Counted from the first letter of the stretch, positions 12,501 to 21,950 are shown. The stretch is DNA of 38,024 nt from Seison nebaliae (GCA_023231475.1 JALJEE010002390.1:1-38024), one strand, 5' to 3'. Notes: a model not told the origin generated them from the sequence alone. Numbers and translations are program-made.

Positions 12501-15500
12501 AATTTATACTCAATTTAATTTGATAAGAGATTGTAAAGAACCTACTCAATTTTTATGTCAATCAACAAATCATTGTATCGATAGTTGGTGGCGATGTGAC
12601 GGTTTTAATGATTGTCCGAACGGTGAAGATGAAATTAATTGTCATCATCTCCATCATAAATGTCCAGTACATGGAATGTTCAATTGTCCCAATTCCACTC
12701 GCTGTATTTCCCGTGCACAATTATGTAATGGAAATGTAGATTGTGATGATGATAATTTAAATGATGAAATATTTGAATTTTGTAAAAATTTTATTTGTTC
12801 AAAAAATTTCATTCCATGTTATTTATATTCGGAGATTGATGGAGGAGAAGGAGGAGGAAGAGGAAGAAAACCAAATCCTAAATGTATTCCACAAGAATTG
12901 ATTTGTGATCGACATCCACATTGTTTCCATGGAGAAGATGAAATCGGTTGTCTCATCAATGATTATTCGGAATCGAATCGAATTAATGAAACAATTATTT
13001 GTCATGAACATCAATTCAAATGTTTCGATGGAAATGAGAATGAAATCTGTTTGAATGAAAATAAGAAATGTGATGGAAGACAAGATTGTAGAATAGAGAT
13101 AACTAATCGAAATGAAACGACAAATAAATTGTCATTCGAACAATTATTATTTAATCATTTGAAAAGTATGGATGAAAATCCATCAAATTGTCGTTCCACA
13201 AATAATCCATGTCACAAATATCAATATAAATGTAAATTCTCTGGTGTTTGTATCGACATCTTTCGATTATGTGATGGAACGAACAATTGTCTTTTACCAT
13301 CAATTCAGGAATTTTTATTTTGGATTGAAAATGATCCATTCCATCAACATAATCCTCAACTCATCAATGAACATGGTCTATTGGATATTGAAACAATTCC
13401 ATCAATATTATTAGATGATGAGAATAAAGATATTTGTCGTGAAATCGAATGTCCAAAACCGTTTTTTCTTTGTGCTAACCGTTATCAATGTATTCCATAT
13501 AATTGGAGATGTGACGGTTTCAAAAATTGTGATGATGCATCTGATGAACAAATGGAATTCTGTCGAAACTTGACAAATGAAAAGAAGAGTCTTTGTACCA
13601 TCTCCCAATATAAATGTAAAAATAGTTCGATTTGTATTTCGAAACAATTCCAATGTGATTCTATTCCTCATTGTCCAAGTGGTGATGATGAGATGAATTG
13701 TACGAACATCGACACATTATTAGAAGAGAGACAAATAAATGATAAAACGATTTTAGAGAAATTGAAAATTAAATATCGATCAATGAACGATATTTATCGA
13801 ACAAGTCGAGAAGATTGTTTAAATCATCAAATGTATCGATGTATTATGAAAGATGAGAAAGATGTTCGATGTATTCCAATTTCAATGATGTGTGATGGAT
13901 TTGTCGATTGTCCAAATAATGATGATGAACATGATCATTTATGTGGTCTCATTCTTACTTATACTTCAATTAATCATGATAAATCGATGGATGAAATGAA
14001 AAAGAAATTAGAAACAAATCCTTTCACATGTTCCTCTAATACATTCAGTTGTTTAATTCGAAAAATTAATAATAATTCATTAACTAATCATAGTCCATGG
14101 ATAATTGAAAATTATCAAATGAGATGTCTTCCATCATCTCTCATTTGTGATGGTATTAATGATTGTTTTGATAATGATGACGAACGATTATGTCAACATA
14201 AGAAATTAGAAGTTCATGAATTATCATGTCGTTCACGTGGAATGCTTTCTTGTAACACTTTATCTTCACTCAATTCGATATCGATAGAAGACGAATGTAT
14301 TTTCACTGATCAATTATGTAATGGCAAATGGGATTGTCGAAATCGACTCGATGAAATTTTGTGTCATCATCCAAGAAATGAATCGAATGTTTGTGAAAAT
14401 TCGATTTGTGAACAAATCTGTCTGGAAAGTTCATCATCATATTATTGTGATTGTGTTGATGGTTATCAATTATCGATTAATGGATATTCGTGTACGAGAA
14501 ATGATCAATGTCAAATCGATATCACTTCTATTAGAATGATCAATCATTCATCTTGGAGTACTTGTAGTCAGAGATGTCTTAATAGTTTCATTTCAGAAGA
14601 AAGATGTTCATGTTTATCAACATATCGACCTATTGGTCATTATTGTCAAATGGTGAGAGAACCATTAGAATTTCAATTTAATTTTCAATCATCTTATTAT
14701 TCATCACTCATGATCGATTGGAGACGATATGTTATTCCAATGGAATCGATACATATCCATTCGAATGGAATAATTGAATGGAAAATGACTGATATTAATC
14801 AATTAGTCTCATTCATTCAACATCATCAATCAGACAAAACGAAAATATTAGGAGAAAGTTTTATTATGAAATTATCTACGAAACCAAACGACAAATTCTT
14901 CACATCAATTCGATCACAAATTGCCAATGATTCATTATTATTAGAAGAATTGACAGGAATATTAGAACATTTAAATGAATCGATTCAATTGACAGATATG
15001 GCAATTCGTCATGTTGAATTGAAAGGAGAGAATGGTGAAAGTAAACCAGATTATTTTCTTTATTGGATCGATAATAATATCAAAGCTCTTTTCTCCATCT
15101 CATTAAGAGAGATGGATTGTTATCTTCATCAATTAGTGGAATTTGGAGGAAATGTCGATCTTCTCTCATTCATTCATGTGATGGCTGGTGGTATTCTTGA
15201 TCCATCATTTCAAATGAAATTTCATGGAATTTTTGAAGAAATTCATCACGAATTAATTCTTCATAATCCAAAATATTTATCAGTCGATTGGCTCCATCAA
15301 ATGATTTATATCGTTGATGATGATCATGGTCGTCATCGTATTGTGAGATTAGTAGATGAACCATATCAAATATCATTGAATGGTGAAAATGATGGAAATG
15401 GGAAATGTCGATTTTATAAACGAATATTTCCATCTCTTCATACCATTTATGAGAATTATGCGAATCGTATTAATTTATTGAAACAATCATCTAAACTCAC

Positions 15501-18051
15501 AATCGATGCATTACAATTCCATTGGTATTTCCTCATGGAACATTCAATTCAACAACGAGATAATTATCAATTGATACGATTACAAAAATATGATATAAAA
15601 AATATTAAATTTATTCATTCAATTTATGTTGATCCAATATCAGCTTATTTATATATCAGTGATAATAATCAAATTTATCGAAGTCGAATTGATGAGACAA
15701 TGAATGTTATCCAACCACAAATTCTAATTCAACATCAATTATGGGAGGCAAAACGATTAATTGTTGATCATACGAAAAATCGATTATATTGGATCGATAG
15801 AAAAAGGAGGAAAATTGAAAGTTGTTCAATTCTTTTAGATATCGATGATTATCAAAGAAATTATTCGAGATTACTTCATTATCAATGGAATGATAATATC
15901 GATGAAACGCCAATCGACTTTCTCATTTTCAATGATATTCTCCATCTCTTTTTCAAAGATAATCGTCAATTGTCTTTCTTTAAATTATCAGAAAATTTCA
16001 AAAAGAAATTGAAAAAAATTCCATCGACAACAAAAACGAAGAAATTGGAAAATGTCAATTTCCATTTTATTCTTCATTCTCTTAATCAACCGTTCGATTA
16101 TGATTTAATTCATGAAATGAAAGAGAATTTATTTCAAAATTCTCATTATTTTCTCAAAAAATTAAATTCGTCATGTTTCCAACGATCGAATTCATCTCAT
16201 TTCTATTCGATGGAAAGAACGACAATTTGTCATCATATCATCATGGAGGAAGTACCATCAGATAATCATTATCATATTCCATTCATTTTTAAGCAGAATA
16301 AATATGTGACATGTCTATCACCAGTTCCATATGTAGAGAAAGTGGGAGATCGGAAGAAATCTAATGATTATTCGATAAATTACAAATGTCTTTGTCGATC
16401 TAATCGAAAATATTTTATGGAAGATTTCTCTCATAAACATCCATCAATTTCCATCAACAATCGAATGACAATGGATGATATTTGTATGAATGAATTCCAT
16501 TCAGTATGTCAAAATTTCTGTCTGAACAATTCCACCTGTCAACTCATTAATTATCGTCAATCCAATATTCTTGTTCATTCCAAAAACAATTTATTAGACC
16601 ATTCTCAAATGAATAGTGAATTTCATAATAAATTTTATGATTTATTATTAGAATCATATTTCCCTAAAAAGAATAATATTTCTGATAAAATTTGGCTTAA
16701 TGACGATTTACTCGAAGTGAAAAAGAATCTCATAGAAATGAGTTATTCATTCAAAACTGTCGACAAATGTTTTTGTTCCTCCTCCAGATTTTATGGACGA
16801 AGATGTCAATATGATCATTGTTCATTCTGTGCAGCGAAACCATTCACTCAAAAATGTTTATTAGATGACGACAGTTTATCCAACGAACAACTCAACGAAT
16901 TAATTGAAAGAAATGAATTCTGTCAATGTTTCTCCATGTTCGGTGGTAACGATTGTCGACAATCCGCTTGTAATTCTTTCAATTGTTCTCATGACGGTAA
17001 ATGTTTCATCGATGATCAATTCCTTCCTAAATGTCATTGTCCAACATCGTTTTCTGGTGATCATTGTGAAATGAGAATTGAACAATTAAATGATTCATCA
17101 AATAATGACGAAAATGAATTTTATTCAACATCATCAAACATTTACAACTTTGACGATAATGACGATAATGATGATGATGATGATGATGATGATGATTATA
17201 ATCGATTATTAGAGAATTCATTTAGATGGAAAACAAAAGATAATTGTCGTGGATTCTGTAAGAATTTCGGTAATTGTTATCGAAATAGTCGAACGTTCGA
17301 ATGGGAATGTATTTGTGCTGGGAATTATTCAAAATTCTGTATCGATTTACATGAAGTGAATATCTCTAGGAAATCGTTGAAAATTTTGAAGAAAATCCAA
17401 TTTCCTCTCTCAAATTTTATTAAACGAAAAAAATCCTTATTCGCTATCGTTTTATTGACCATTCTCTTTTTCCTTCTATTAATTCTTCTTATCAATCTCT
17501 ATGTGATACGACGTCGTCGTCGTTCCAATTTCCATCAATGGCATCATTTGCGAGAAGAACCTCCATCAGAACGACGAAGGAAAACTTTCTCTCATCGATT
17601 TCAACAATATTTGCCAACTGCTCTCCATTTATTCAAATCGGATGGTTATCTCGCCACACAATCTCAATCAACTGAATATAATGTGGGAAATGAAATAACG
17701 GAAGTTGACAGGAAACGTTTCGTTCAACATCAACAATCATTTCCTTTAACTACTTCATCCAATTCAACAACTAATTATTCACCAACCATCAATTTATTCA
17801 AATTCAATTGGCTTCATCGAATATTCGATCAATTCAACAAACGATTCTATCATGGATATCAACAACAAACGAATGATGTGATGGCACAAGATATGGAAGA
17901 ATTAGCCGATCAACGATCTCTCCGACAACGCAAATATGATAATGATGGAAATATTATACATGACGATGACGGTGAAAACGGTGAAGATCTCATTGTAAAC
18001 TTTAGTTCGTTGAAACCGTCATCGAATACCATCAACGAAATGAAATATTGA
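3529..18051 (+). CDS. Giant LDL-receptor-related protein (LRP1/megalin type), intronless
   Basis: A single-pass endocytic/signalling receptor of 4840 aa, close in length to LRP1 and LRP2. A hydrophobic leader is followed by one good and one degenerate LDLa repeat (about residues 30-120) and EGF-like modules. A beta-propeller has VYWID near residue 314. Then comes a long Cys-poor stretch, about 620-2030, with only faint propeller features. A second LDLa cluster covers about 2035-2370 (several CDGxxDCxDxSDE motifs), with an EGF, a propeller (IWSD near 2723, RLYWIDG near 2818) and an EGF. A third cluster of about ten LDLa repeats spans 3004-3614, then two EGFs, a propeller (RLYWIDR near 4086) and about four membrane-proximal EGFs (4318-4604). 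The TM helix is about 4635-4661, before RRRRR. The 180-aa tail has no NPxY that I can find. An Asp run precedes the last EGF. The whole gene is one exon while neighbours are intron-rich. LDLa, EGF, propeller, EGF, TM order favours LRP1. Poly(A) signal AATAAA is at 18299-18304. Confidence 0.92.
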   Translation: MKFADKSHFLSILQILFIFKIFVRNETTLICSSNQFECNNSFSKCIDNKYRCNGIADCPPNDFSDELNCYINQTIQLNCDPHHYRFVRGECVPLNRICEMGQILNMKEKKDCDESKRLCNESNICDPSMQCIPLINSIQCGCSAEDIFFEAKKIFRKCPMKTNDDNQFNLFHSERDGCENRLCGKCEHNCVNGAECACYVPYRLFDNYRCQLNKELIKKNLLILSGEKLIIVKDLNSTYVVWKSDESIISITSCLSFDGRIKIFWSEKSSIHYGELSSTGNDIYRLIHHRIIYRTIVNSNIRSIVVDCFSENVYWIDIFQLALYRKSFHSNDEYDDNEMLYHFDELTNHLKFTSTLSIDQYQSIIFYTINCEIIMMDLDGNEIYRFKLNFNDHSCLSTFISMTIDIFSQKLYLFDINYSSIEECRYTKETIECRQLMVLETNVHIYSMAIHEHQLFYSNDKSLYHVDLTTVPTHSLWPLEYFTKNQSTINPYENYVNDYSTIIYSNNQYLLSISNVPMNEFLIFRERLPDLSMLSHQINRTNNTTLLQKFLDEKFSKLFDLNLVESKENETIRCDQLSIWNDKSKSCSCYVPYVMNNGNCEIGNFFSITIEMDRENVIDKFYRFSMNNFLVQHFPIVKQKYNELKMRMRSDIHFRVSLMMNGNRSKRIPLSHKSQYVVHDYFIWNQYIYYLLINLEYSYHFNFLLYRSSIIADSTKEELLYESKYFSSSIFDYNYRISVDGIIEEKFIYLSYPSSPNQSIIQLLELNKNDMKSSILMELDNVKITSLKIHESYRQIIFSSIKKEFEDDFIVEETTINSMDLDGNGMREIKKFKFVDDCQKKFNELKCSNLIKNKELLRESNSSENRRLNEIISIQIDYISSSLCYMRRIPYSINIPEMRVIYENVIDCLNLLNILTTSHIDIHPINIVDGIPIYIKNFQFISSNSNEYQIVLFDSFLNTIYSIPFSSDNSMTLKLENSININRHLLNNISQMNDLESDNDIDSEIKYHYGDIDSQLKTSLIQFLQQLPSLNNRRNSSIFYFHHQNINKINKLFYLQFTMKKMKMKQELGSTLIPKLYVAHEMNLFNSLILSINSHYSIIKRLNLFHNEEYLDRKNAEIKSLKSTKILSNCKEDEIILRLNSPSVTRQSVCLSNDELLKKRNISFIFFPNFQSNNNSFPFVAQQFHQTLFPFIYLLPNDLRHYLKSDEKIVKIFWKRTKNDEIDWNLIILKRFNHFTNSFQSFDNENENDYQLKLIGNQMDETIIDESIFFQKHKLFLKHINFNSIILFNNSLFYSIINLNISQFSKSSSGTLLELEVIEWNPIETTVLFSINFSLNNQIFWENEMEMENNDTNFFFHKTKNYLNENLINKPMDEMNDYFQLRISNDYILIKYMELNITYFHFFHKPTHNHSDGLSMEKLFHIKSEFVQLRLLEIFHNPKNNATQLIVIYLVRQTNMFEGQLCEFMSWRGCLEQFFTFSFIETDRIKLGFDNNRLLIIRTNGQFSSFSLDEVKKFKEKSLLLFLSHNILISNVDQYQISFPSEIISEEMKLIEKKKNSRNSFNYLVDLQVNNQSIIYEINGNYKYYDYRKLISMKKSDVMENGTLFLELFQISSSIILMSVSREIDGIYCEFNLIFHNYSKYFLTKYRIIKIEFPLSISISSKQLSFTNEFRQFLFILKLKSIDGNSDEQSIITFNIHRYNIQLFIDDIRDELIEQIITDRNVSYIIEKSREILNDIRSDIQYSSEDVIDYKISINLMKEMEELEINQRIFNGTFITKYNESEKVVWNWKSCRFHLKENIHNEKYIINEYYLIFPWQIIRFSLNDKKEKFLGELFWITDHHNKRQFDPFNQIEDVVFGKNFLIWWQTRKIFSNKFSEIFIKKISHKNEFFQIYSSLIFSTDLMEIEEIRLIDNNRLLLQLTNAFEKEEKFIYLLKIDDENDRMAPEVYIEMRVDVTNIGNPSNFHRIISRWKGKTFINDSDKERLSDNHLINELYLMTKSYSTNKLEKDFHENTKKFYDKIMIKDNSILQCPPKIIEGIISCQHQMQYSAYLRFYFESNKKLPMEHLRNNIISQCIRSEWICDGKVDCLDGSDEFNCDLMKLHLPRFSHDHVDDYENNNNFIPEFDCKKNRHDELIIVDDPMEIIDYRQRCDGKIDCENESDEWEEECKDLSPDRCPSPLIPCGNTSKCILESSLCDGIVDCVDGSDEDISITTNGRFNEKCRLQKKLMNKENVNRILLRECSSNLFHINENEMTTVERLPEKMKKKVRTYRPKYKFVRYIRCGDECLRESEICFDRYNCREDQKFCGFHQHSISPLEEHQLFRSHFNCDHNENELNSNTQWMCHNLEKCISGTRVCDGIVDCGDTSDEMDCRNSNNFTHDIYDQFYDLTIQPFNMEFCQSNQNNVIACYQCKNKCIEMESGSLKEYLPILNCLISAYSLSQSIINEEIFFFNSKINLLSIENMTMNQCVGFERNNKKFHLIKFFKNFLSIKVDEKSNQLFDVESSCLINGQSPCQGKNTICREQFPINEWMKNMRMNSLNHFFLFLSPLYRCECIEGYEFIDEYKSIDCKKIDECLLPITSSSSSSREDYIHWKMIEKKFERIHLPPNKCSSTQLDYSNFDNRFLMTDHHHIYLFDDNSKFLILDNGKAFLSTAYDMEGKYLYFAEMYHGPTKDYGVIKRIRFDIDNVRNIILPLHYFDSEIFLYHNIGLPECIVLDGNGGNIIWSDKKLSSIEMASLKTKHRKLLYETCEEQSFRALLFDEKRNMLFYTDWSKDPHIGGIDMNRRNETKRIVDNKKLMEFGLSIIWPNSLVGDDERLYWIDGRLGYLASIPYNGNLSQIIIYYSNHFQKENILLHSFSIMDGGEYIYVSDVYHKSIIRISKLSGIDMKEIHLNSNEIIHRKYRQMKEIETIFTFDSAPLSLRNIGKFSSRHQCHLLDCHGLCLMNENGQFCECDDEMEVIDGNGCRLKNYTINIVGLNECDKKMLKRINPIYTQFNLIRDCKEPTQFLCQSTNHCIDSWWRCDGFNDCPNGEDEINCHHLHHKCPVHGMFNCPNSTRCISRAQLCNGNVDCDDDNLNDEIFEFCKNFICSKNFIPCYLYSEIDGGEGGGRGRKPNPKCIPQELICDRHPHCFHGEDEIGCLINDYSESNRINETIICHEHQFKCFDGNENEICLNENKKCDGRQDCRIEITNRNETTNKLSFEQLLFNHLKSMDENPSNCRSTNNPCHKYQYKCKFSGVCIDIFRLCDGTNNCLLPSIQEFLFWIENDPFHQHNPQLINEHGLLDIETIPSILLDDENKDICREIECPKPFFLCANRYQCIPYNWRCDGFKNCDDASDEQMEFCRNLTNEKKSLCTISQYKCKNSSICISKQFQCDSIPHCPSGDDEMNCTNIDTLLEERQINDKTILEKLKIKYRSMNDIYRTSREDCLNHQMYRCIMKDEKDVRCIPISMMCDGFVDCPNNDDEHDHLCGLILTYTSINHDKSMDEMKKKLETNPFTCSSNTFSCLIRKINNNSLTNHSPWIIENYQMRCLPSSLICDGINDCFDNDDERLCQHKKLEVHELSCRSRGMLSCNTLSSLNSISIEDECIFTDQLCNGKWDCRNRLDEILCHHPRNESNVCENSICEQICLESSSSYYCDCVDGYQLSINGYSCTRNDQCQIDITSIRMINHSSWSTCSQRCLNSFISEERCSCLSTYRPIGHYCQMVREPLEFQFNFQSSYYSSLMIDWRRYVIPMESIHIHSNGIIEWKMTDINQLVSFIQHHQSDKTKILGESFIMKLSTKPNDKFFTSIRSQIANDSLLLEELTGILEHLNESIQLTDMAIRHVELKGENGESKPDYFLYWIDNNIKALFSISLREMDCYLHQLVEFGGNVDLLSFIHVMAGGILDPSFQMKFHGIFEEIHHELILHNPKYLSVDWLHQMIYIVDDDHGRHRIVRLVDEPYQISLNGENDGNGKCRFYKRIFPSLHTIYENYANRINLLKQSSKLTIDALQFHWYFLMEHSIQQRDNYQLIRLQKYDIKNIKFIHSIYVDPISAYLYISDNNQIYRSRIDETMNVIQPQILIQHQLWEAKRLIVDHTKNRLYWIDRKRRKIESCSILLDIDDYQRNYSRLLHYQWNDNIDETPIDFLIFNDILHLFFKDNRQLSFFKLSENFKKKLKKIPSTTKTKKLENVNFHFILHSLNQPFDYDLIHEMKENLFQNSHYFLKKLNSSCFQRSNSSHFYSMERTTICHHIIMEEVPSDNHYHIPFIFKQNKYVTCLSPVPYVEKVGDRKKSNDYSINYKCLCRSNRKYFMEDFSHKHPSISINNRMTMDDICMNEFHSVCQNFCLNNSTCQLINYRQSNILVHSKNNLLDHSQMNSEFHNKFYDLLLESYFPKKNNISDKIWLNDDLLEVKKNLIEMSYSFKTVDKCFCSSSRFYGRRCQYDHCSFCAAKPFTQKCLLDDDSLSNEQLNELIERNEFCQCFSMFGGNDCRQSACNSFNCSHDGKCFIDDQFLPKCHCPTSFSGDHCEMRIEQLNDSSNNDENEFYSTSSNIYNFDDNDDNDDDDDDDDDYNRLLENSFRWKTKDNCRGFCKNFGNCYRNSRTFEWECICAGNYSKFCIDLHEVNISRKSLKILKKIQFPLSNFIKRKKSLFAIVLLTILFFLLLILLINLYVIRRRRRSNFHQWHHLREEPPSERRRKTFSHRFQQYLPTALHLFKSDGYLATQSQSTEYNVGNEITEVDRKRFVQHQQSFPLTTSSNSTTNYSPTINLFKFNWLHRIFDQFNKRFYHGYQQQTNDVMAQDMEELADQRSLRQRKYDNDGNIIHDDDGENGEDLIVNFSSLKPSSNTINEMKY

Positions 18052-18063
18052 AATAATTTTTGT

Positions 18064-18113
18064 TTATTATTTTCGCGTCAAAATTATTATTTTCCCGTCA
18101 AAATTATTATTTC
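18064..18113. repeat. 20-bp tandem repeat in the LRP 3' region
   Basis: Two 20-bp units that differ at one base (TTATTATTTTCGCGTCAAAA and the same with CCC) are followed by a 10-bp partial third unit, immediately after the stop codon of the giant receptor. They probably lie in its 3' UTR. Confidence 0.7.
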
Positions 18114-18397
18114 TTGTCTCTGCTTCCTCCTACTTTATAGTATTATTCTACAACATTTCATATAAAATATGACACATACTATTATGAATCTCAATTCTTT
18201 CATCAACTTTTTTTCATTCATTTTTCACGAAAAGATAATTTCATTTTATAATAATACAATTTCATCTATTTACCTTTCTATTTTTGTTGAAATTAATTAA
18301 ATAAATTTTATCATTATCATTTCAATCTCTCAATCTCGAATTGTAATTGAGAATTTCTCATAAAACATTTCTCTTATTTACTTTATATTGAAGAAGA

Positions 18398-19157
18398 ATG
18401 GAAGATGAATTTGAAGAAATAATTGACGATCTGATTTTACTTTTAAAAAATGAAAAAAATTTTAGGAATATCACAAATCGTTTATTTTCTTTTTTTGAAC
18501 TTGAACTACTTTTAATTCTCTTCTAATTAGAATCGTATAATGAGTCGTTAATGAGATGGATCATAAAAGAAATTAATAATAATTTCGTTAGTTCAACATC
18601 TTCTTTAATTGATAAAATAATAATGAATTTATTGGTAGTTAGAGAAAATAGAGAAAATTGAGAAAGATGAAGAAATTGTGAATTATATGAATTCATCAAT
18701 TGATTGTGAGAGTATGTTGAAAGAAAAATTGACGAGAGAAATGAAATTGAAATTATTTGAATTTCTTAAACAAAATTATAATTTGGCATTAATCGGAGTG
18801 CACAATTTCCCCAAATATCAAATCATCGCTAAATCGACGAATGTAGACGTCAGTTCGAAACAATTTACTAATAATAAAATAATCGATGCATTCTATGGAG
18901 GAAGTGATTATCATTCATTTAACGACATCAAATGTTCTTTGTCATATAATGCAAAAGAAGAAGTGAATGATGAGAAAAGTAGAAGAATAATAATAAATTT
19001 ACATCATTCTTCTGGAGTTCATTCGAAATTGATGAAAACAAAATTATCGATGAATTGGTCATCATTTCTTGTTGTATATAAGAAATTGGACAAGTTGAAT
19101 GAAACATTAAAATATTCGTCTCATTTGAAACTACTGAAATCTATCGGTAAATTATAA
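18398..19157 (+). CDS. Unrecognised 218-aa protein, three exons
   Basis: I do not recognise this protein. Exons 18398-18479, 18531-18586 and 18639-19157 are joined by 51- and 52-nt introns, and the frame stays open through both junctions. It begins MEDEFEEIIDDLILLLKNEK. It has an acidic, helical N-terminal third, a central segment with LALIGVHNFPKYQIIAKST, and a basic C-terminal part. No signal peptide, membrane segment, cysteine pattern or catalytic motif is visible, so a soluble intracellular protein is likely. AATAAA follows the stop at 19161-19166 and the next gene starts 184 bp later. The third exon alone is the most certain part. The two upstream exons rest on frame continuity and typical intron size, and a start inside exon 3 (18678) is the alternative. 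Confidence 0.55.
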
Positions 19158-19341
19158 TTGAATAAATTTTGCATGAGAAACTTCCATTTTTTCCGTTATT
19201 ACTTCACTTCAACTTTCTTTTTTTCATTCATCATCATAAAAATATGAGTGTTGATTCAATAAAATTATTCACAATATTCCTTTTCCGAGAGGTCAAGACA
19301 GGAAGAAACGAATTATTATTTATTTAATTATCCTTAGCCAA

Positions 19342-21950
19342 ATGGAAGACAAGAAGAAATGTCTGAAAAGAATACCAACCATTTTCGCATCAAACACTTC
19401 CATTCATGGATTCAGTTTTATAATTCATTCAAAATATAACATTCTTTAATTCCATTTTGAAAGCATTCCGATTGGAAAGTACTACGAAGAAAAGGAAACT
19501 TTTCTGGAGTTTTGTCATATTAATCGGTTAGCATGGAATTTTCAATGATACTTCATTAATTTAATTAAGGTATTGTTGTTATGTTTTATTTTGCAACGAT
19601 TGACTTTATCGAATATCATTATACGAAACCGACAATCACATCCAGTTCTAAGATGTATATGCACAATCTCGATTTTCCTGCCGTTTCCATCTGTAAATAT
19701 CAACAGTTTGAAATTATTAATCAATAATTCTGCTTAATATGTAAAATTAATCTTAAAATGAAATTGAAGATTGAGTAAGAAAGAGTTGACTGAAAGACGA
19801 GAAGTGAAATATTTGATGGACTATTATAAAATGCTTTTCCGATTGAACAATACACGTCATGCAACTTATAACGATCAAGTAGGAATGTTGGAGAATTGTT
19901 TCATCGAAAGTAGTTAGCTTATTTATCCGATTTTCAATTTAATTTTTTAATTTTAAAAGATTATACTTATGGAGAGATATCTCGCTATGCAGTTCTTTAT
20001 ACAACCATGTCATTATGTGCAGAAGATATTGATGATATGTTATACAAGAAACGATTATTGGTCGTAGAATATTGGCGATTGAAACGAAGTAAATTCTATT
20101 ATCGGTACAGTAACAATACGAGACAACTCACACAAAAAGTTCTTTAAAAGTTTTCTTCATTTTCAATTCTTCAAATTTCAGTTCCGAACTTGTCTCGATA
20201 CGAGATTGGACGAATTATGGCCGTTCAATTTAAATATCAGTGAGATTGTTTGGGATGTTCTCGATAACGGAATAAGAAACGTCAAATGTTCTAAAATGAT
20301 AGTGAAATATGTGACGGAAAGGAATCCGATTCCTCTAATGGATCTACCAGAGAACGGAGTCCAAATTCTTGTTCCCAAAATGCTCGTTCATGAAATCTAT
20401 TTAACAGTTCTACATTTATTCAAAATCATTGCTTTGAAACGAATGATTAGTATACGAACGAATGAAATCGGTTAGGAGTCAATTTGATGGAAATTCCAAT
20501 GAATGATTTTCAGCTAAACAGACGAAAATGCACAAGATAATGCCAGAGATTAGTTGGGATATTAAGCAGAATATAATACAATGTCATTTCAGTGGAAATG
20601 AATGTGATTTAAATTTGGTTAATTCATTTTCCTTTTAAAATTTCAAGAAAAAATTTTAACAGTTTAAAAGAAGATTTGCTGAAGCTGAAATTTGTTATAC
20701 ATTCAATTGGAATGATACGACAACGTTAAATCAGAATTTACCTGGTAAAAGTTGCCGATCTTCCATCATTATTCAATATTATTTGACTTATATTAGACGG
20801 TGGATTAATTATCGGATTAGATCTCAAATCATTCGACACATATGAGGAGTCGTATGTGTTCGATCCATTCAAAGGAGTGAAAGTTGTCATTCATAATCAG
20901 AGTGATGCAATTGCGAGTAATTTCCGAGGCATTCCATTACAATCGGGTCGATTCTCTTATATCAAATTGAATCGAGAGAATGTTTCCTTAATTTTGTTTA
21001 TTTGTGTAAAATTTGAAAAATTTTTTCGTTTATTAGACGAAATTATTAGATGCAAGTGACGGAGGTAATTGCCAAGAAGACTATTTATTACCTCTCTATG
21101 GGTCATACTCGTCTTTCAGCTGTCAATCCAATTGCTATTTCGAACGTGTAGAGAATAATTGCGGATGTATCGCTTATACTGATCCGAGAATGGAGAACTC
21201 ATCAATAAACAAACCGGATTATTGTTCATCCCTTGACTCACATATCTGTTTGAGTAAAATGAAGAACTTAAGTTTATAGATAATTCTCATTATTTTCCCA
21301 TTAAATTCCCAATTTTGAAGAACCAACAGAAAATGATTTCGTTAATACGAAAACATGTAAAATGTGTTCGGCACCGTCGTGCATCGAATGGCGATATTCT
21401 CCACAGGTGACAGCCATCGATTTGGATTATAATGTCATCTCTTATTATACGACGAGTGAAGAGATTGATTGTTTGAATGAGAAGAATGCATCGGTGGTCT
21501 TGCCATTTAATGTGGATTTCTGGCAGCCAAATCTCACTCTATTGAAACGTCATTCGGATGTTTGTCTAACGAGATATAATTGGAGGTTTCTTCCTCAATC
21601 CTCCAACTAAATTCTCATCATTCCTCTCCCATCTCCCCTCCTTCTAATAGGAATAGTATTCTCTATTTTTCTGTTTATTATGATGAGTTGGCAACATTAA
21701 CGACCATACAAAAACCGAAGAGGAATATATTCGATTTTCTAGGTTTCATTTGTGAGAAATTAGGAAATGGGAAATTATTCGAATGTTTGTTCTTTTTTCA
21801 GGTGCTTTAGGCGGTACAATGGGTCTTTATACTGGAATGAGCATTATTAGTCTTATAGAAATTATAGAATTTATTAGTGTTTACATATTCACCGTATGCA
21901 CGATATTAGCAATGAAACGGAAAGTATCATCATCGGATAAAATCAACTGA
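19342..21950 (+). CDS. DEG/ENaC family cation channel subunit (pickpocket/degenerin-like), 13 exons
   Basis: An amiloride-sensitive-type sodium channel subunit of the plasma membrane, expected to form trimers. Exons: 19342-19414, 19464-19526, 19570-19705, 19770-19909, 19960-20138, 20182-20470, 20514-20617, 20663-20744, 20797-20981, 21037-21271, 21321-21585, 21651-21742 and 21802-21950. Introns are 43-65 nt and the spliced frame gives 663 aa. The gating His-Gly is present in TSIHGF (residues 22-23). TM1 follows KRKLFWSF (about 37-57), then the post-TM1 motif DFPAVSIC. The extracellular part has CHFSGNEC, EICYTFNW, FKGVKVVIHNQ and a Cys-rich stretch including NNCGCIAY. TM2 starts with GALGGTMGLYTGMS, whose GMS (626-628) is the G-x-S selectivity filter. 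All hallmark motifs are intact. The gate (peptide, acid, mechanical or none) cannot be read from sequence. A short additional N-terminal exon cannot be excluded. AATAAA lies at 22084-22089. Confidence 0.93.

Noticed and set aside
3584-17221. Many minus-strand ORFs of 60-127 codons inside the LRP gene
   Set aside because: They lie antisense to a coding exon with clear domains; their His/Ile/Phe-rich translations reflect its AT-rich codon use.
18639-18677. Possible frameshift in the small gene at 18398-19157
   Set aside because: A 52-nt intron (18587-18638) with GT-AG ends restores the frame, so no frameshift is needed.
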